Source of the DNA: Pararge aegeria
Lineage: Eukaryota > Arthropoda > Insecta > Lepidoptera > Nymphalidae
NCBI RefSeq assembly: GCF_905163445.1
Contig: NC_053182.1
Location: 8,246,001-8,310,000 of the forward strand
Length of the DNA stretch: 64,000 nt
Reading direction: 5' to 3'
Notes under the pieces: model-generated
What the model saw: the letters and a program-made list of their open reading frames with translations, nothing else
What the model was told of the DNA's origin: nothing
Databases searched by the model: none
Made by a program: the position numbers and the translations under genes
Shown here: piece by piece, positions 22,798 through 34,548 of the stretch
Position numbering within the stretch: the first letter of the stretch is position 1
Layout: each line of letters starts with the position of its first letter

Positions 22798-23068
22798 GAC
22801 GGCCGTTTGGCGCAGTGGGCAGCGACCCTGCTTTCTGGGTCCAAGGCCGTGGGTTCGATTCCCACAACTGGAAAATGTTTGTGTGATGTACATGAATGTT
22901 TTTCAGTGTCTGGGTGTTTATATCTATATTATAAATATTTATGTATGTTATTCATAAAAATAATCCTCAGTGACCTTAGTACCCATAACACAAGCTACGC
23001 TTACTTTGGGGCTAGATGGCGATGTGTGTATTGTCGTAGTATATTTATTTATTATTATTTATTATTTA
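22798..23068 (+). mobile_element. SINE family B copy, full length
   Basis: A tRNA-derived head with A box tggcgcagtgg (22808 onward) and B box gggttcgattcc (22851 onward), then a body with gtgtctgggtgtttatatct, ataacacaagctacgcttac and tttggggctagatggcgatg, ending in a tattatta-rich tail. The 137-codon frame over this copy (22705-23118) is SINE-derived and not a gene. Reverse-orientation copies lie at 36503 and 43803. Confidence 0.9.
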
Positions 23069-23237
23069 AGCACTTTCCTAGGGATATTCTTTCTCAACAA
23101 GCAGGTCATACAGACTAAGACGCTACCAACGGGCTGCTAATGACTATTCAATAGCACTAATGAATAGCTTTGGTGCCTTAGCTGTTAGCAATATAGTTAT
23201 AGAAAAGAAATATGAGCTGTATTATATATATCCCTAC

Positions 23238-23569
23238 TCCCTACTAATATTATAAATGTCAATGTAAGTTTGTTACGCTTTCACGCAAAAACTACTTAAC
23301 CGATCCTCATGAAACTTTGTACACATATTCTTGGAAGTGTCAGAAGTAATATAGGATTCTTTTTATCCCGACATTAAGCTCGGTTCCTTTGGGAGAGGGG
23401 ATGAAAGTGTTTGACGATTTTACAGAACTCCTCAGCGGACAGCAGCAAACCCCTCATTTAAAGCTTAGCGATACTGAATACTTTTAACTTTTTTTAGAAC
23501 TAAAACTAAATTGAATGCCACATCAGAAAACACTATCAAACGCAGACGAAGTCGCGGGCAACAGCTAGT
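23238..23569 (+). mobile_element. Helitron-like non-autonomous element
   Basis: It starts tccctactaatattataaat and ends gacgaagtcgcgggcaacag then ctagt. The first third contains the frequent block tcacgcaaaaactacttaac and cgatcc, and tttttatcccg follows. 5' TC, 3' CTAGT and absence of a target duplication fit Helitrons. There is no coding capacity; the antisense frames here are incidental. Confidence 0.8.
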
Positions 23570-23587
23570 ATTATATATATCGGTGAA

Positions 23588-23890
23588 AGCGGTGATAGCA
23601 TTGTGGTTAGAGCTTCGGCCACCATTTCGGGGTAACATCTTTGGCACGCACCTAACTTTTCGGAGTTGTGCATTTTTATTGAAGAAATTGAAAACATCAC
23701 TTGCTTTAACGGTGAAGGAAAGTAACGTAGGGAAACCTGCGTACCTGAGAGTTCTCCATAACGAAGTCAATCCGCACTTGGCCAGCGTGGTGGACTATAG
23801 CCCAAACCCTCCTATTCTGAGCCGACCCGTGCTCTGTAGTGGGCCGGCAATGATATGATAATGATAATGATGATGATGATGATGATGATT
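23588..23890 (+). mobile_element. SINE family A copy with long (GAT)n tail
   Basis: Head agcggtgatagcattgtggt, body gttaacatc... ggcacgcacctaacttttcg, gagttctccataacg, ttggccagcgtggtggacta and ccgtgctctgtagtgggccg, ending in about eight GAT units at 23865-23890. The 115-codon frame (23511-23858) is SINE-derived. Confidence 0.88.
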
Positions 23891-24479
23891 GGTGAAAGTA
23901 TTCAAAAATATGTAGCAGAAAAACGAAAATGAAGAGGCTTTCGACATTTTCATTTTTCGTGCTTGTGGGGTTCATCTTACAGGATCCCCTAGGCCGACCC
24001 CCCGGGGTACAATCACGGGAAACCATTTTTTATTTAAAAGAGATGATTATTTATTTTTATATCTACATAAACACGATAGCCTACCAAATTAGCTTTCTTT
24101 ATTCGTAAAGGCAATTTCCTTGGGGTCTAATTAAAACTGTTTATTCTCGAAGGCCTTCGTAGGTCATAATAGGTTAGTCAATATAGGTAGCTAATATATA
24201 TAGCGTCTAATTGTAAGTTCCTTGCATTATATTTAAAAAAAAATAACTTGCTGGAAAAATATTTTTTTTTTCGTTTCAGATTTAAATAGATCGAAACAGA
24301 TTTCTTTAGTTTTTATACTCATCTTTTATTAAACAATCTCCACATTGCTAATACTTGTTTTCTTCAGCTGGGCTTGTTTTCTATCATCAGAGATTTTGTT
24401 ATGAAAGTCGTTTGATGGGAGGGAGGGAGGTACGGTCAAGGACTCAAACCTAAAGACTTATTTTGTTTTTGTTCACAGG

Positions 24480-24568
24480 CGAGGAGCATCCGGGCCAGAA
24501 ACAGAGAAAAGGTTTTTTTAGAAGTCTTTGGAAGAAATCTCGCCACTACTCTTTAGAACATCCGTGAC
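24480..24568 (+). CDS. Possible terminal coding exon, unrecognised gene
   Basis: A strong acceptor (pyrimidine-rich tract ending ttttgttcacag|GC) is followed by an open frame in one phase: EEHPGQKQRKGFFRSLWKKS then RHYSLEHP and a TGA stop at 24566-24568. The basic/aromatic composition and the acceptor make a genuine C-terminus plausible. The other two frames hit stops as well, one of them (ARSIRARNREKVF...) after 25 codons. I do not recognise the protein. The upstream exon would have to end in phase 1, which the candidate exon at 19205-19303 does not, so a linking exon has not been found. A signal produced by chance cannot be excluded. Confidence 0.35.
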
Positions 24569-24569
24569 C

Positions 24570-26815
24570 ATGTCAAGAACCCGATAGGTTGTTCTCGACT
24601 TTGAAATCCCTACCGTGAATCTTGGTTGCATTTTTGTACTACCTACAGTATTTACGATAAAGATATAATTTCGACCTGAACAATTTAATTTACTTACATG
24701 ATAAATGTTAATGACTTAAAGATAACTATAACATTGGTGAATGTTAGGTGAATGTTAGGAATAATTGTTGTAATAACATGTGCGTGAATGTGGCTTTGAA
24801 TATAATGAAAAAAAAGTAATCTTAGTTTGTGCTTTTATGGGTCAGGCCAGAAAACCGCGATGATAAACTCCACTCGATCTCGAACACTTTTCCCACTTAT
24901 TATGTATCGCCCTTATCTATTTCAAATAAGAGTTGTATATTCTACAAATGCTAGAATTTTGATTGACCTTTAATCTTGCATACTATTTTCAACTCTTTTG
25001 AATTGGATAAGAAAGATATTTAAAGTAATTTTTATAAAGTTGCGTGCGAGCGTATTTAGGGTGCGACACGGTCTGCGCTGTCCCCTTCAACAGAAATGTT
25101 TTAGTTTAACTGGATTGTATAGGGGTATTGTCTAATTAATGGTTATTACAACGCGTTATTTATTTAAGCCAACGCATCTCTTCTAGAAACACGACTAACT
25201 TTTCTTTGATACCTATACATAAAATTGTCTGTAGAAATGTAGATAACCACGTAGTAAGTTATGTACATCTGGTTTTTGAATCTTTGTTTTAATTTTAAAT
25301 TATTGTTAACCAATACATATTTTAGAAATAAATAAAGATTATTCCTTCAAATCTGTAATAAGTAATAGAAGACACCATGATATTGTGTAAGTTTCTTACC
25401 ATTTCTTTATAGAATTAGTTATATGTAAAATGTTCTTGTGTGGTATATATTAAAGAACCAAATCACTTATAGGCTACCAGTTTTAACATTTTATACCAAC
25501 CCTTGTATTCGAGTGTACTTAATTCTTCTATTATTGTAGATTTTGTCAAAGGAAATAAAATATGTTCATTAGCATGCACGTGTTTAATTTATTTATGGAT
25601 GAAACGCAAAGAAAACGAGTTCATTATAATACAAATCATTTTATTATTAGATAGACACAGTTCCCATCGCTTATCAGAAACAATGTACAAAGCTATAGTA
25701 GTAATATCAAATATAAACAATATGCACCCTTCGATTACTGTAAGCCTTGTTTTGAGGATACAGGATTATAATTGAGCGCTTCTAGTTTCTGCAGATAAGA
25801 GATAGTATTGAACAGAATGCAAATGTTTATTATTCACTACACAAGATTATAAAGGCAGCACAATGAAAAGGGAAGCATAGCGAAATAAGACGCGCGCAGA
25901 GGTGCGACGCCTGCGCCTTCGTTGCGCGTCCGAAGTTCTCACACGATGGTTCCAGTGGGGACTAGAGATTTTCAATTAAAATTGTTACATGCATCTTGGG
26001 TTACAGTGTCTTTCAATTCGTAACAAGCCCTTACACAAATGCCTATTTGTAATTACATATATATCGTTACAGTAATTTCATTACGTGGTTATAATTTCAT
26101 TTCAAGCGTCTGGTATTTATCGCTTATTTGTGTTTTGATTTTATAAATAAATTCCGTATTAATCCATTTGATTTTATAAATAAATTCCGTATTAACCACA
26201 GTAACTCCTTAAATTGTAAGTTTTAAGCGAGATGTAAGGATTCTGTTATCAGACTGCTTGAAAAGAAATCTACAAAAATCTCTATACACCATGCTTTCAG
26301 ACCTCGCCGCGAAGCCGTACAATTAGCCTCGACGTTTTTAGGTCGACAAAAGCAAAATTTCCAAGTACAAATAAATACCATCCTGCAGAAACAATTACTC
26401 CAGGGAACAGGTGAGCGTATAAAAAATCCAATATCCGCTAAGTAATTGAATCTGCGAGTGGCCGCTAAACGCATCAGACACTGATGGCGCCATAATTTAT
26501 CAAATATCAAAACAAATGACGGTCCTTATCACTTTTATAGAATATACAAAATGCAGTTACTTATTTCCCTGTGGAAAAAATATTATCTTATAGTATTCTT
26601 AGATCACGGCGCGCTTCGATCTGTGAAAGGAGAAAAAAAACCCACTTTTACTGAACATTCAATTAGAATTTTATAAACATTCCAAATTTCAATTATTATT
26701 ATGGTAGATTAATGACATACAAGCATATGAATTGCTCATCACAGACTGATAAAGCGAATTTATGCCAAGGCAACAGTGGTTTCCTCCAATTGGTTACTCA
26801 GCGTTTTAATTTTGG
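24570..26815. other. AT-rich non-coding stretch with a GC-rich patch
   Basis: No supported gene. The patch at 25893-25945 is GC-rich and partly self-complementary (gacgcgcgca ... tgcgcgtc). A direct duplication of about 33 bp, ttgattttataaataaattc with cgtatta, occurs at 26136-26165 and 26168-26197. Confidence 0.5.
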
Positions 26816-27082
26816 CAGAACCCCAAGACCACGCGAGCAGACGAATGCGAAGAAGTTTCGCAGGGAGTCGTCAGATACAAGCTGCGTAAGAACAAGGCAT
26901 TTGGTAATCCATACAAACGACCTATCCCATCCATCGGTCGAGATAAAAATTGTTTGCGTAAAATTGTGTACGAATTTATACCAACAAAAGAAAACCCGTC
27001 CGTATTCCGTATTTCAGTACACACTCTGAAAACATTGAACGAATTTTTTGAAGCAGAGTTCGAATTTACTGACCCCTAAGAG
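26816..27082 (+). other. Open segment of unknown origin
   Basis: After an acceptor-like ttttaattttggcag an open frame of about 85 codons runs to a TAA near 27079 (starts NPKTTRADECEEVSQGVVRY, ends FFEAEFEFTDP). It is charged and not low-complexity, and a second plus-strand frame (26712-27029) overlaps it. No family is recognised. It abuts the LINE at 27104, so it may be part of an older transposon. Confidence 0.25.
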
Positions 27083-27103
27083 TGAAAAATGTTATTTAAA
27101 TTA

Positions 27104-28010
27104 AAATTCAAAATTCATTTATTTCAAGTAGGCCTAATTAATAAGCACTTATGAAACGTCAAGTCTGTTTGTAGTGACTCTACCACCGGATCGGAAGGCA
27201 GATTCTACTGAGAAGAGCCGGCAAGAAACTCAGCAGATTGCTCTTTTCCAACATCATTTTAAAGTTTAACAATCTTTAGAATTTTTCTGTTTTGTGAGAG
27301 ATGAGAGTGGAGTGTCCTGCTTCCAAGCTGCTTTGTCGTTTAGGAATTCATCAATCGTGAAGTAACCATGATTTATTAAATGTGTTTTAATATATTGTTT
27401 AAACTTAGGTAAAGGTAGATCTAATATTACCTTCGGTATCATGTTATAAAAGCATATACCCATCCCCACAAAGGATTTCTGTACTTTTCTCAGACGATAT
27501 GCAGATATTACTGATTTATGTCCGTTTCTAGTTAAGTAGTATACCTATTTCTTTAAATTTGGTACGAAGGGATTCGCGTGATCTAAGTTTATATATCCAT
27601 AGCACAGCTCTTTTCAGCAGCTCTGCCCCATAACAAGATCCTATACCACATTACACTATGGAAATATGCAAAATAAACAAGCCTAGCAGTTTCAACATCT
27701 GTTAACTGTCTAATTTTTTTGACAGCATAAGCAGCTGAGCTGAGCTTACCCGCTAGTGTCTCGAAATGAGCACCCCACTGTAGCTTACACTCCAAGGTAA
27801 CTCCTAGGAAAACTGTGGAATACTCCATTTATCATTACTTTTTTATCAACTTTCTTTACATTTGGTTACATAAATTCTACGCACTTTGTTTTATTTGCGT
27901 TCAAATCTAAGTTATTAGCAGTAAACCAGTGAGATACATGCGATATAGCACGGCTTACATCGTCAGAATTTTTATGTTGCATTGACTGAAAACCGTTATT
28001 AGCAAACCAT
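27104..28010 (-). mobile_element. 5'-truncated CR1/Jockey-like LINE
   Basis: The 3' end (27104-27250) carries attcatttatttcaagtagg, cctaat, gtgactctaccaccgg and ggcaagaaactcagcag. Upstream on the minus strand are reverse-transcriptase C-terminal segments: FLGVTLECKLQWGAHFETLA, LSSAAYAVKKIRQLTDVETA, LVYFAYFHSVMWYRILLWG and, nearer the end, FYNMIPKVILDLPLPKFKQY. Stops and shifts show it is dead. The truncation point near 28010 lies next to the palindrome at 28017. Relatives are at 38848 and 55095. Confidence 0.85.
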
Positions 28011-28016
28011 TACATT

Positions 28017-28096
28017 TTCTAGAAATAATCTAACCCATGGAAAACGTATACAATACAAGTATACGTTTTCCATGGGTTAGTAGATTATTTCTAGAA
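28017..28096. repeat. 35-bp near-perfect palindrome
   Basis: Left arm 28017-28051 (ttctagaaataatct + aacccatggaaaacgtatac) pairs with 28059-28096, interrupted only by a 3-nt insertion (agt, 28079-28081). The loop is 7 nt (aatacaa). It sits at the 5' truncation edge of the LINE and 170 bp beyond the profilin stop codon, so it is probably within or just after the profilin 3' UTR. Confidence 0.95.
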
Positions 28097-28188
28097 TACA
28101 ATACAATAAAGACTCTTTCAAAGAGGTGAAAAACCCAACCTGTAAATTCCATTGCTATATTAGGTATATCTTAAGCAAAAACAAATAA

Positions 28189-28194
28189 TTTATT
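28189..28194 (-). promoter_or_regulatory. Candidate polyadenylation signal of profilin
   Basis: AATAAA on the minus strand, 71 bp past the profilin stop codon. It is the first such signal in the 3' direction; usage is unproven. Confidence 0.4.
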
Positions 28195-28264
28195 GATTCT
28201 AATTTCACGGGATTTTGCGACCGTTTGGAAGAGTCTTAAGGTTATCAAATAAATCAACTCACCT

Positions 28265-28362
28265 TTAATAACCACAGTTAATTAAATAATCTCCTAACTT
28301 CTCCACTACTGATGCAGCTTGTTGGGGTTGGATCGGTTCTTCATAGAGAGAAATTACGACGG
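28265..28362 (-). CDS. chic: Profilin exon 3 (C-terminus)
   Basis: It begins after a ttgcag acceptor with the last two bases of Ala95 and encodes [31 protein letters not shown] and a TAA stop at 28267-28265. It supplies the C-terminal helix that contributes to poly-proline binding. Confidence 0.96.
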
Positions 28363-31300
28363 CTGCAACAAAATTATTTATATCAATATTGCAATCCAAG
28401 GCATACGCAATTCTCCATAATACGAATATCTAAAGTGCCGTGTTTGTGACGCTAGATTAGAATACAATTGTCACCACCCCTTCTATCCCGCGGGTGTCGT
28501 CCGCGGCGACTAAGGGAATGTAACTGGCATCGTATTATATTCTAATAGTTTTAATTTGTAGACAAATCTCAAGTTAAATTGTGTAAAAAGAAGAAAAAAG
28601 GCCAATAGGCTGTAATACGCAAAGGCTGATAAGTACATAAGATACTTTATACATCATAGTATTATTAAACAAAATTGTAGTTCCGAATCGCGAATAGGTA
28701 CGACAGATTCAACAGAATATAAGGAATATTTTCTAATAATAAAGTCACTTACTATCGAATTGCTGATCTACTCATATACTTTTGTAATAATAACGTAGAC
28801 AAATTTTTCACTAACGTTCATCGTCACTATAGAGTTAGAGTACCCAAATGAAAAAAATCTATGCTTAAATATTAATCTATCCTACGTACTTGCCACTAAT
28901 GGACAGATGTGCAAAAAAAGTTTTCAAATTATTAAAATACAATCTAAAATTATTTGCGTGTTTTGCACAAATTTAGGTCAATTAACAAATTAAGAGAGAA
29001 CTTAACGGTCTATGCACACAAGCGCGATTTCATCCCATTTGCCACGATAAAATTCATATTCCGTGTGAGAGGATAAATCATTTTAATTTGGACTGACTAG
29101 TGAGTGATCTAAAATAATAATTATTATTTTCATAGCCGTTGGTTGTTGCTATGTGACTGGTGTAAATGTAGGTCTAGGCTAGTCAACTTGGCAATGTTGC
29201 CAGAACGGGCAACAGGTAAATACATTGTTTTCTGTTTAGTTCCCCTAAAAATAAGGCGGTTATTTTTGTAATAAACGTTATATAATATTTAGCACAATAC
29301 GTTTTTTATCTATTCTAACATTATCAAATCATAATCAAATTTGGTATCCACTATCCAGTAGCATGTACAAAGGAAACTGAAAGGTTAATTTTATAGGTGC
29401 AAACAAATTAAATTTAAGCGTACTCTGCGATATCAAGATACTAGGTTGGTACCTCATATATTCATATGATAATATGAACGATAACAGAACCAAAACACAC
29501 ATGACTGCAATTTTTTTTTTTCCAAATTAATTTTGAAAACTATGCACAAGTCTTGCGCCAAACTCGGTTAGATTTTTAAATTATTCGTCAAGTAGTGATA
29601 AGTAGATTGCGCGCATACTGACTTATCAATCTGAGATTAATTCGGCGATAGTTTGAAAGCAAAGTTTAGCTTACTTTGCTACGCCCTATCTACAATGTTC
29701 AAAATCAAAAAATAAAAAACTTCCATTGTTCAGTTAACCACCATTATATACACCATTAAACCACTCGATCCCGCAATATGCATTTTTACGTAATTTTCCC
29801 TGTAGGTACTACCTACTATTCAGCGAGAACTGAATGTTATTAAACTGATTTATTTTAAGAAAAAAAAAATTTAGAAGTAAAATACAGACGTTTATAGATC
29901 GTGGCGAAACAGCCGTTACTTAATTTTTTTATTTTTTATTTAACTGGGAGTTTTATCCAACTAGGATATGCCAGTCATCAATAATGAAACTTAAGTAAAA
30001 AATATATTAATAAAACTTAATCGTTATTTTTCATCCTACCTGGATAGATCTTTATAGTGATTTACAAGACTTAAACTTATCGACCGAGTAACCTTTCGCC
30101 TGCGGGAACTCAGACACAGTACGACAGCAAGTCAAAGGTCTATTTACCTTGTTGTGTCTTCATGCAGTGCACGCCGACCTTGCCGAGCTTTGCGCGTATG
30201 ATGCGATCTGTTCCACTGAGGTAGATGTACCGCGTGCCCGCTATCGTGACACCGCCACTCGTAAGTAGTGATTCATCTGCAAAACCGGCGACTATCTTCC
30301 CCACTTCTTCTTTTGATATCTGTTGACAAACCATAAGACATTTTAGAAAATCTAAAAGCAGCCCAGAACCTGAGTCGTATTGATGTTCTGTTCTGTTAGA
30401 CTAGAAACCTGCCTGCCGAGGATTTCTGCCCACTATCTCCAATTATGTTCAATTGCAGAAATTAAACTGACAATGCAACCTTTGAGCGTTTGTGCACTTC
30501 ATTTCGTTGACGATTAATATTCGTATTTTTGTGAATATCATAAAAAAATCATTAGCAAAATTCACTATAAAAATAAGAGTTGAGTTCGAGCAAATGCATA
30601 AAGAACCGCACGTTTATTATGAAGGCTATTTCGAATCGAATTTTCAAGAACAACGAAAACGAATTGAATTCGAATGAGTGCACAATCGCCCTTTCCAATG
30701 CAATTTTTTTTATTAAAAACAGTTCATTTAATATTAGGACGCAACATTTTGAAAAACTTTCATCCCCTCTAGGGGAAACCGTTAAATATCCGGCTAGAAT
30801 GTATCCCCGAGGCAGGATATTTACCACCTCGTAGTATAAACTCAATTCATGCCATGAATTCATTAGTAATTTCGGCGTGACGCTCGGCCAAGATGAACGA
30901 AAAAGACCGACAATAATGAAAACAAATAGCCTTAAACAACAAAAAATTTACAGAACCCGTTTCAGTATTATAAAACTCTTTGCAGATAACTAGCTTTTCT
31001 TCGCGGTTTCACCCACGACAACTAAAGGTTGCGTCGTAACGTTAAGTTAATCATAGACCCCTACCGTATATCTCGTATCTACCTAATATTTTTAATAACT
31101 ATGCGATCGAATAACATGATGTAAAGGGTAAAAGTATATTACATAAGAAAAACAGTAGTGAGATATGTTTCGCCTCATTTTTAGACAAATACGAAGTACT
31201 TTTGAAGCAGTACTTTAAAAAGATATACCAAGGCATACTTAAAAGAGCCGATGGATTAATGCAGTATTTAAGATGATGAAAAACTTTTTAGCCACAGTTA

Positions 31301-34300
31301 TTACTCCTCGGATCACAATACACAATAAATAACTAAACAAAGTTTTAAAAGTAGGTAGGTAATCAAAGTTTATAAACCCATTTGCAAAAAAACGGGAACT
31401 CAAAACTTGTCTACTACTAGGGAAATCTTAAACAAATGAGGTTTTATTTGCATTTACTTAATTAGAAACAACTTGTCTGCTTATAAAAAAGTAAAATAAA
31501 ATGTTATTTATAATATTCTTTTCAATTCGAGCATTTGCTCAGTTTAGGTATTGTAATAAAAGGGTTTTTTTAAATTAATTATGTTAAGTTCTTCAAATTA
31601 GTTTTTCGTGACAAATTTTAAACTCATATGGCAGACAAGATAACTATAGCTGACAATATAGTGACTCTTCTCTAAGGCTGTACTCAATAATGTGTATCGG
31701 AACGTTTTGTGTCATTGGTTTCACTGTTCAGCGGACCTGGACTAGGATTTAAGAAAGCAGTTCTTTGAAGAAAAGACCGATATCAGGAAGAAAATTATGT
31801 ACTGAGCCCAGAGACGATTGATGATAGACTTCCAATAAGCTTAGCTTGTGAGCTAAGCTTCGTCAACATCAAAAACGATCTTGAAGATGTTAGAAATGCG
31901 AGTGCTATGAACTGTCAGGAGACTTCTAGAAGTCGATATATACAGCCGAAGACCAGCTAGGAGTCCTAAATTACTCCCTGGGCACTATATTGCAAGGTTC
32001 AGATGTTCCCAAAATTGTGCAACGTGGACCGATGAACACACCAGGAGACCGTTATGCAAAAATAGGATTTGAAGAAATAAAGCCGTACGGTGCTCTGTGG
32101 ATCGGTGGCTTTATCATGTTTTAAGGCTGGCATAACTTTCGAAGATCGTACAATTAGTGTTCGTAGAAAATGGCTCTCCAATTGCAAAACATTATGGAAC
32201 TCTTAATTCCTCATGCACAACCAGCGTTAGCTGTTACAGGAAGTGCTGCTGTGTTTATGGACAACAATGCTTAAGCGCACCGAGCGCGCGACTAGATGCT
32301 TACTTAAGTGAAGTTAGGATCCGCCATTTAGATCTGTCAGCACGAAGTACCGACTTCAATCCCGTTGAGCATCTATGGGACTTCCTAAAACAGCGTGTTA
32401 GAACCCAACCCAGTCCCACAGAACAAGATAATGCTATTACGGCCAAATGGGAGTGTATTCCCCAAGAACTCATAAAAAACCACGCCAGTAGTTATTTCAG
32501 CCTGGAGGCCACACTCGATATTAATTTTTTATGTTATTGTTTGTAACTTATAGTAGGTATAAAGGAGAAAGTCAATTAAAGTTATCTTCTTATCTCTTTT
32601 TAGATCAAAATGGGTTATTTCCTAAAACTGACTCCTTTCCTAAATGAAACAAATATAGATCAACTGAATTACCTAACAAGTGTTTTTACATCAGAAAATA
32701 GAATTTAGTTTATTTTGTTGCATCAAATCCGAATAATAATAAAGTAGTCAAATAAATCAAAAGTTCCAGTTTTTTTGTAAAGCATTGTATATAACTATAA
32801 AAACAATAACATCAGTTGTATTTACATTTAAGGTCAAAACTGGGTTTGTGGGTTATATAATATATATATATTTTAAATAATCACATAAGTGTTTACATTT
32901 ATTTATAATATTTGTTGTTGGGGTCAGGGACTATTTTGGCCACAGTTAAATTAAAAATCTGAACACATTCACTTACCCGTTTATTATTTCTTAAATGTGC
33001 ATAACGTTTGAAAAGATAAAGATTGCTGGTCGATATGACACGATATAATTCATTATACCCTGCTTTTAGAAATAAAAATCATCCTTACCTACATCTCTCA
33101 ACTACGTCTTACAAATCTGATGAGTCACACAACTGGTTTAATAGCGTTAAGGAACATACCTACGTAACTATGTTCCTAGAAAAATATTTTTTTATTCAGC
33201 ATTATCACTACAAATCTTTATTGACACATACATACATATGCACATGCATTAGTGTTTATCATTTGTGTAAGCTATTTTCGCATTTATAGTATTTTAAATA
33301 GTTTAATTTTTAATTTGCTCGCTTGTAACCTGTGTTGTTGTAAGGCTGGTAAGTGTATCTTCAGGCCTAGATACTGCCTGATTTTTAAGTTGGATGTCTG
33401 CCTTCCTATCCCTAGTTTATCCTCTTTATAGGCACAGGAGACAAATCTTTCTTCCTGACTTACTGACAAGAGGTTTGGTAGGAACCACATATCATTTCCT
33501 AGCATTATATAGATGTGTTATCCTGGTAACAAAACCATGTCACCTGGGTTTCAAAAATAAAAAAATAAAAACACCCAGATGGACACATCTCACAATTGTA
33601 CTCTCTTGATATGTATTTATATCTTTGTAACTACTTTTTTTTTCTTTGGTGTACAATAAAAGTGTATTCATTCATTCATTCACATCTAGTAATAGAGGCA
33701 CTTGCCCGTGTTACTCAGTCAAAATGTGAGTAAGCGTTTTAATTATAAATTATGTAACAACACTTAGTTAAAGCTAGTGCAACAGCAGAGGACAGCTAGG
33801 AATTAGTACAGAAGATAGATAACTTTTAACTTTTGTACATGCCTACCATATACTACCATATAAACTTTGATAATTATAAATAAAATATTATTGTCCAACT
33901 TCTAGGCACAAGTCTCCTCTGCCAAAGAAGAAAAGGCTATTAAGTAGTCTCCTCTCTCACAGTTGAAATAAAATTACTACTAGGTACACCATCAAAGCAA
34001 TTCATATTGGTCTATAAGAGAGCTATTTATAAATTTCCTAAACTTAACTTATACAACTACAATTAATTATGTACTGCTTAATCTATTATTTAACTATTAC
34101 TACTTTATGTATAATTTTTATGTATCAGGAACCCTCTTCGGTGAAGGCCTCCTCTAAGGCTTGCCATCTTTCTTTATCCTGAGCTATTTGGATCTATTGT
34201 GAACCCGTGATTTATTAATATCATCATCCCATCTAATACACTGTCTGCCTCTGTAGCGCTTGTCTAGAGAGCCTCTCCATGTGGTTATTTTTTGGTCCAT

Positions 34301-34495
34301 CTGTGATCTGTGAGGCGCGCCACGTGAACCGCCCATTTCCACTTTAGTTTTTTTGCATAGCTTAGTGCATCTATTACTTTCGTCTCTGATCTTATTTTTG
34401 TGTGTCTATCTTTTTCATGTTTTGCATATCATTAAAGAGATATCTTTACTAAAGAATATTGTAACACTGTATTTTGATGCTTATTAGAAGTCTCC

Positions 34496-34548
<53 letters not shown>

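Noticed and set aside
22798..22870. Apparent tRNA gene (A and B boxes)
   Set aside because: No closed cloverleaf or acceptor-stem pairing is visible, and the sequence continues into a SINE body repeated elsewhere in the window. The same applies to the tRNA-like heads at 36744, 44020, 40335 and 49917.
22705..23118. 137-codon plus-strand open frame
   Set aside because: It covers the tRNA-derived SINE at 22798-23068; the translation contains SINE body sequence that is also seen at 36503 and 43803, so it is not a gene.
23465..24026. Overlapping open frames on both strands (101, 115 and 106 codons)
   Set aside because: They fall in a Helitron-like element end and SINE family A; one contains a serine run produced by the (GAT)n tail.
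28017..28096. microRNA precursor
   Set aside because: The stem is nearly perfect without the usual bulges, the loop is 7 nt, and the site is at a LINE edge; a fold-back duplication is simpler.
30492..30863. Open frames on both strands in profilin intron 1 (61-103 codons)
   Set aside because: AT-rich, low-complexity translations without splice context or family match.
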